From Chloroflexota bacterium (GTDB lineage: Bacteria > Chloroflexota > Anaerolineae > Aggregatilineales > Phototrophicaceae), in NCBI GenBank assembly GCA_009841405.1, contig VXLV01000076.1, positions 23,000-86,999 of the forward strand: 64,000 nt of DNA. The letters run 5' to 3'. The stretch's first letter is position 1; the number at the start of each line of letters is the position of its first letter. The translations under genes and the position numbers were made by a program. Shown here piece by piece: positions 62,650 to 64,000 of the stretch. Below the pieces are notes generated by a model. It did not search any database, was not told the origin of the DNA, and was given only the letters and a program-made list of their open reading frames with translations.

Positions 62650-63903
62650 CTACTTCGTCAGCTTGATCACCGTCGCGTGTTCATTGGGCGCTGCCGCCGG
62701 TCCCAGGATTGTGGTGCTGTCCCCAACGCAATTTACCGATAGCGGCGCGTCCACAGCCGCATCCAGCCAGCTTGCTGTCGTGACGTCCAGCTCCGGCAGA
62801 ACCAGCCGACCGCTCGCCGGCCAGTCGAAAACATGAACGTATATGGCAGCGCCTTTCTGCGTCGTGCGGTAGCTGTCTTGACCCTGCACTGGCCCTGGCG
62901 CCGTGCCGTAGATCGACTCGCCATGCGCCTCCAGCCAGGCGCCCATCGCTCGCAGACGCTCCACGCTCGGCTCAGGTATCGCGCCCTCGGCGTCCGGCCC
63001 GATGTTCAGCAGGTAATTGCCGCCTTTGCTGACGATGTCCACCAGATTCTGAATCAATATCGTGGTCGATTTCCAGTTGTGGTCGTGCGTCTTGAAGCCC
63101 CAGGTATCGTTGATGGTGGCGGGCGTCTCCCAGTCGATCTCGGCATGCAAATCGGGCGGGATGGCGTTGTCCTGCGCGGTGGCGTAGTCGCCCAGTTTAT
63201 TGCCCAGGCGGCCGCAAACCAGGCAATCCGGCTGCAGCTCATGCACCAGTTCCAGCAATTCCTGGCTCTGGTGGCGGGCGATGATGCGCGGCGTGTCAAA
63301 CCAGATGACGGCGATGGGCCCGTAGTCGCTCAAGATCTCGCGCACCTGCGGCTTGACGTAGTTGTCGATGTAATCGGCGAAGTCTTGCTCGGCTTCATCA
63401 AAGTCCCAGGTATTGCCGAAGCCATCCGGGTGATGCCAGTCCTGAGTCTGCGAATAATACAGACCAAGCTTGAGGCCTTCGCGCGCGCACGCCTCGGCCA
63501 GGTCCTTCAAAATGTCCTTGCCGTATGGCGTGCCATCGACAATGTTGTAGTCAGTCTCGTTGCTGCCATACATGCAGAAGCCGTCGTGATGCTTCGACGT
63601 CAGGACGATGTACTTCTGCCCAGCCGCTTTGGCCAGCTTCACAATCTCGTCGGCATCGTACTTTACCGGGTTGAATTGCGGCGCCAACTGCTCATACTCG
63701 GCGATGGGGATTTCGGCGCGCAGCATGATCCACTCGCCGATGCCCGGGATATGCTCGCCCTTCCAGACGCCGGCGGGAATGGCGTAAACGCCCCAGTGGA
63801 TGAACATTCCGAATTTGGCTTCACGCCACCAATCCAGGCGCGGGTCTTCATTGGCGCCGGGCCGTTGCCCGCGTTCCGGTTTGAAGTATTCCATCTCGGT
63901 CAT
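62650..63903 (-). CDS. Alpha-L-fucosidase (GH29)
   Basis: 417 residues, no signal peptide. The barrel starts with WWREAKFGMFIHWGVYAIPA, then LTSKHHDGFCMYGS, GLYYSQTQDWHHP and the nucleophile Asp203 in AVIWFDTP, all characteristic of GH29. The C-terminal ~90 residues form the small beta domain of the family. A cytosolic fucosidase acting on imported fucosylated glycans is likely. Start ATG 63903; an ATG three codons later (63894) is equally plausible. Lies downstream of a palindromic repeat at the window edge and pairs by theme with fcl. Confidence 0.92.
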   Translation of the reverse strand: MTEMEYFKPERGQRPGANEDPRLDWWREAKFGMFIHWGVYAIPAGVWKGEHIPGIGEWIMLRAEIPIAEYEQLAPQFNPVKYDADEIVKLAKAAGQKYIVLTSKHHDGFCMYGSNETDYNIVDGTPYGKDILKDLAEACAREGLKLGLYYSQTQDWHHPDGFGNTWDFDEAEQDFADYIDNYVKPQVREILSDYGPIAVIWFDTPRIIARHQSQELLELVHELQPDCLVCGRLGNKLGDYATAQDNAIPPDLHAEIDWETPATINDTWGFKTHDHNWKSTTILIQNLVDIVSKGGNYLLNIGPDAEGAIPEPSVERLRAMGAWLEAHGESIYGTAPGPVQGQDSYRTTQKGAAIYVHVFDWPASGRLVLPELDVTTASWLDAAVDAPLSVNCVGDSTTILGPAAAPNEHATVIKLTK

Positions 63904-63964
63904 ACTCTCTCGCTTTCATTCGCAATTATTGACCAATACATGTAACGGACTCGTTGACTGTAAG

Positions 63965-64000
63965 CCCCCTCCCTGATGCGTCGGGGAGGGGGTTGGGGGG
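63965..64000. repeat. G-rich palindromic repeat at window end
   Basis: CCCCCTCCC (63965-63973), 10-base loop, GGGAGGGGG (63984-63992), then TTGGGGGG. Perfect 9-bp stem, same type as 35054-35094. Possibly cut by the window edge. Confidence 0.6.

Overview
The window is 64 kb of GC-rich bacterial chromosome carrying about 50 protein genes, one tRNA, two gene remnants and several intergenic repeats. No rRNA, CRISPR array, integrase or transposase is visible. The gene content suggests a Chloroflexota genome of the Anaerolineae type: a Ser/Thr kinase fused to a STAND ATPase and WD40 propellers, LysM and clan-A glycoside hydrolase-like secreted proteins, several GT39-type membrane glycosyltransferases, bacterial SH3 domains, a fused isoquinoline-oxidoreductase-type molybdoenzyme and many sugar-handling enzymes. 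This placement is inference from gene content; no phylogenetic marker was compared.

Layout. 1-5.8 kb: universal stress protein (partial), VOC protein, esterase, AT-richer GT39 glycosyltransferase, MetA-like acyltransferase, YitT-type membrane protein. 5.8-9.3 kb (minus): pteridine-reductase-like SDR, TlpA-like thioredoxin, a PIN-type/XRE-ImmA toxin-antitoxin pair, and ndk. 9.5-13.9 kb (plus): GDP-fucose synthase, two oligopeptide-ABC ATPases without permeases, and a TIM-barrel protein with a putative leaderless start. 14-15.2 kb: lower-GC island with an Mrr-N-like winged helix, DUF1883 and TIR proteins, a possible defence cluster. 15.4-22.8 kb: ftsH, ECF sigma factor, a copper monooxygenase with an N-terminal cytochrome c, SDR, histidine phosphatase, pfkB and a small conserved protein. 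22.8-30 kb: membrane phospholipase-D-like protein, ABC-F ATPase, degenerate metallo-beta-lactamase fold, small alpha/beta-barrel protein, LysM-glycosidase, iolB. 30-37.5 kb: ABC-2 type ATPase with a large membrane protein, aldo-keto reductase, FGGY sugar kinase, serine/threonine dehydratase. 37.6-45.5 kb: vanadium-haloperoxidase-like protein with a decayed partial copy upstream, S33 peptidase, and a translationally coupled membrane glycosidase/GT39 pair. 45.6-48 kb: guanine deaminase and Gfo/Idh/MocA oxidoreductase. 48-59.5 kb: gamma-glutamylcyclotransferase-like protein, a 906-residue helical protein with possible GAP1 similarity, WD40/SH3 secreted protein, the 1547-residue kinase-STAND-WD40 protein and a cell-wall amidase. 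59.6-64 kb: tRNA-Ser(GGA), the fused molybdoenzyme, a three-hairpin composite repeat and an alpha-L-fucosidase.

Several genes suggest a saprophytic sugar economy: fucose activation (fcl), fucose release (GH29), inositol breakdown (iolB), FGGY kinase, glycosidases and GT39 enzymes. The most interesting features are the haloperoxidase homologue that keeps every vanadate ligand I can align but has Ser in place of the catalytic PSGH His; its decayed partial copy; the PHM-type enzyme with all six copper ligands plus a heme-c site; the TIR/DUF1883/Mrr-N island; the non-RD kinase-STAND-WD40 receptor; two genes whose -10 boxes sit only 7-9 nt before the ATG; and the three-hairpin repeat.
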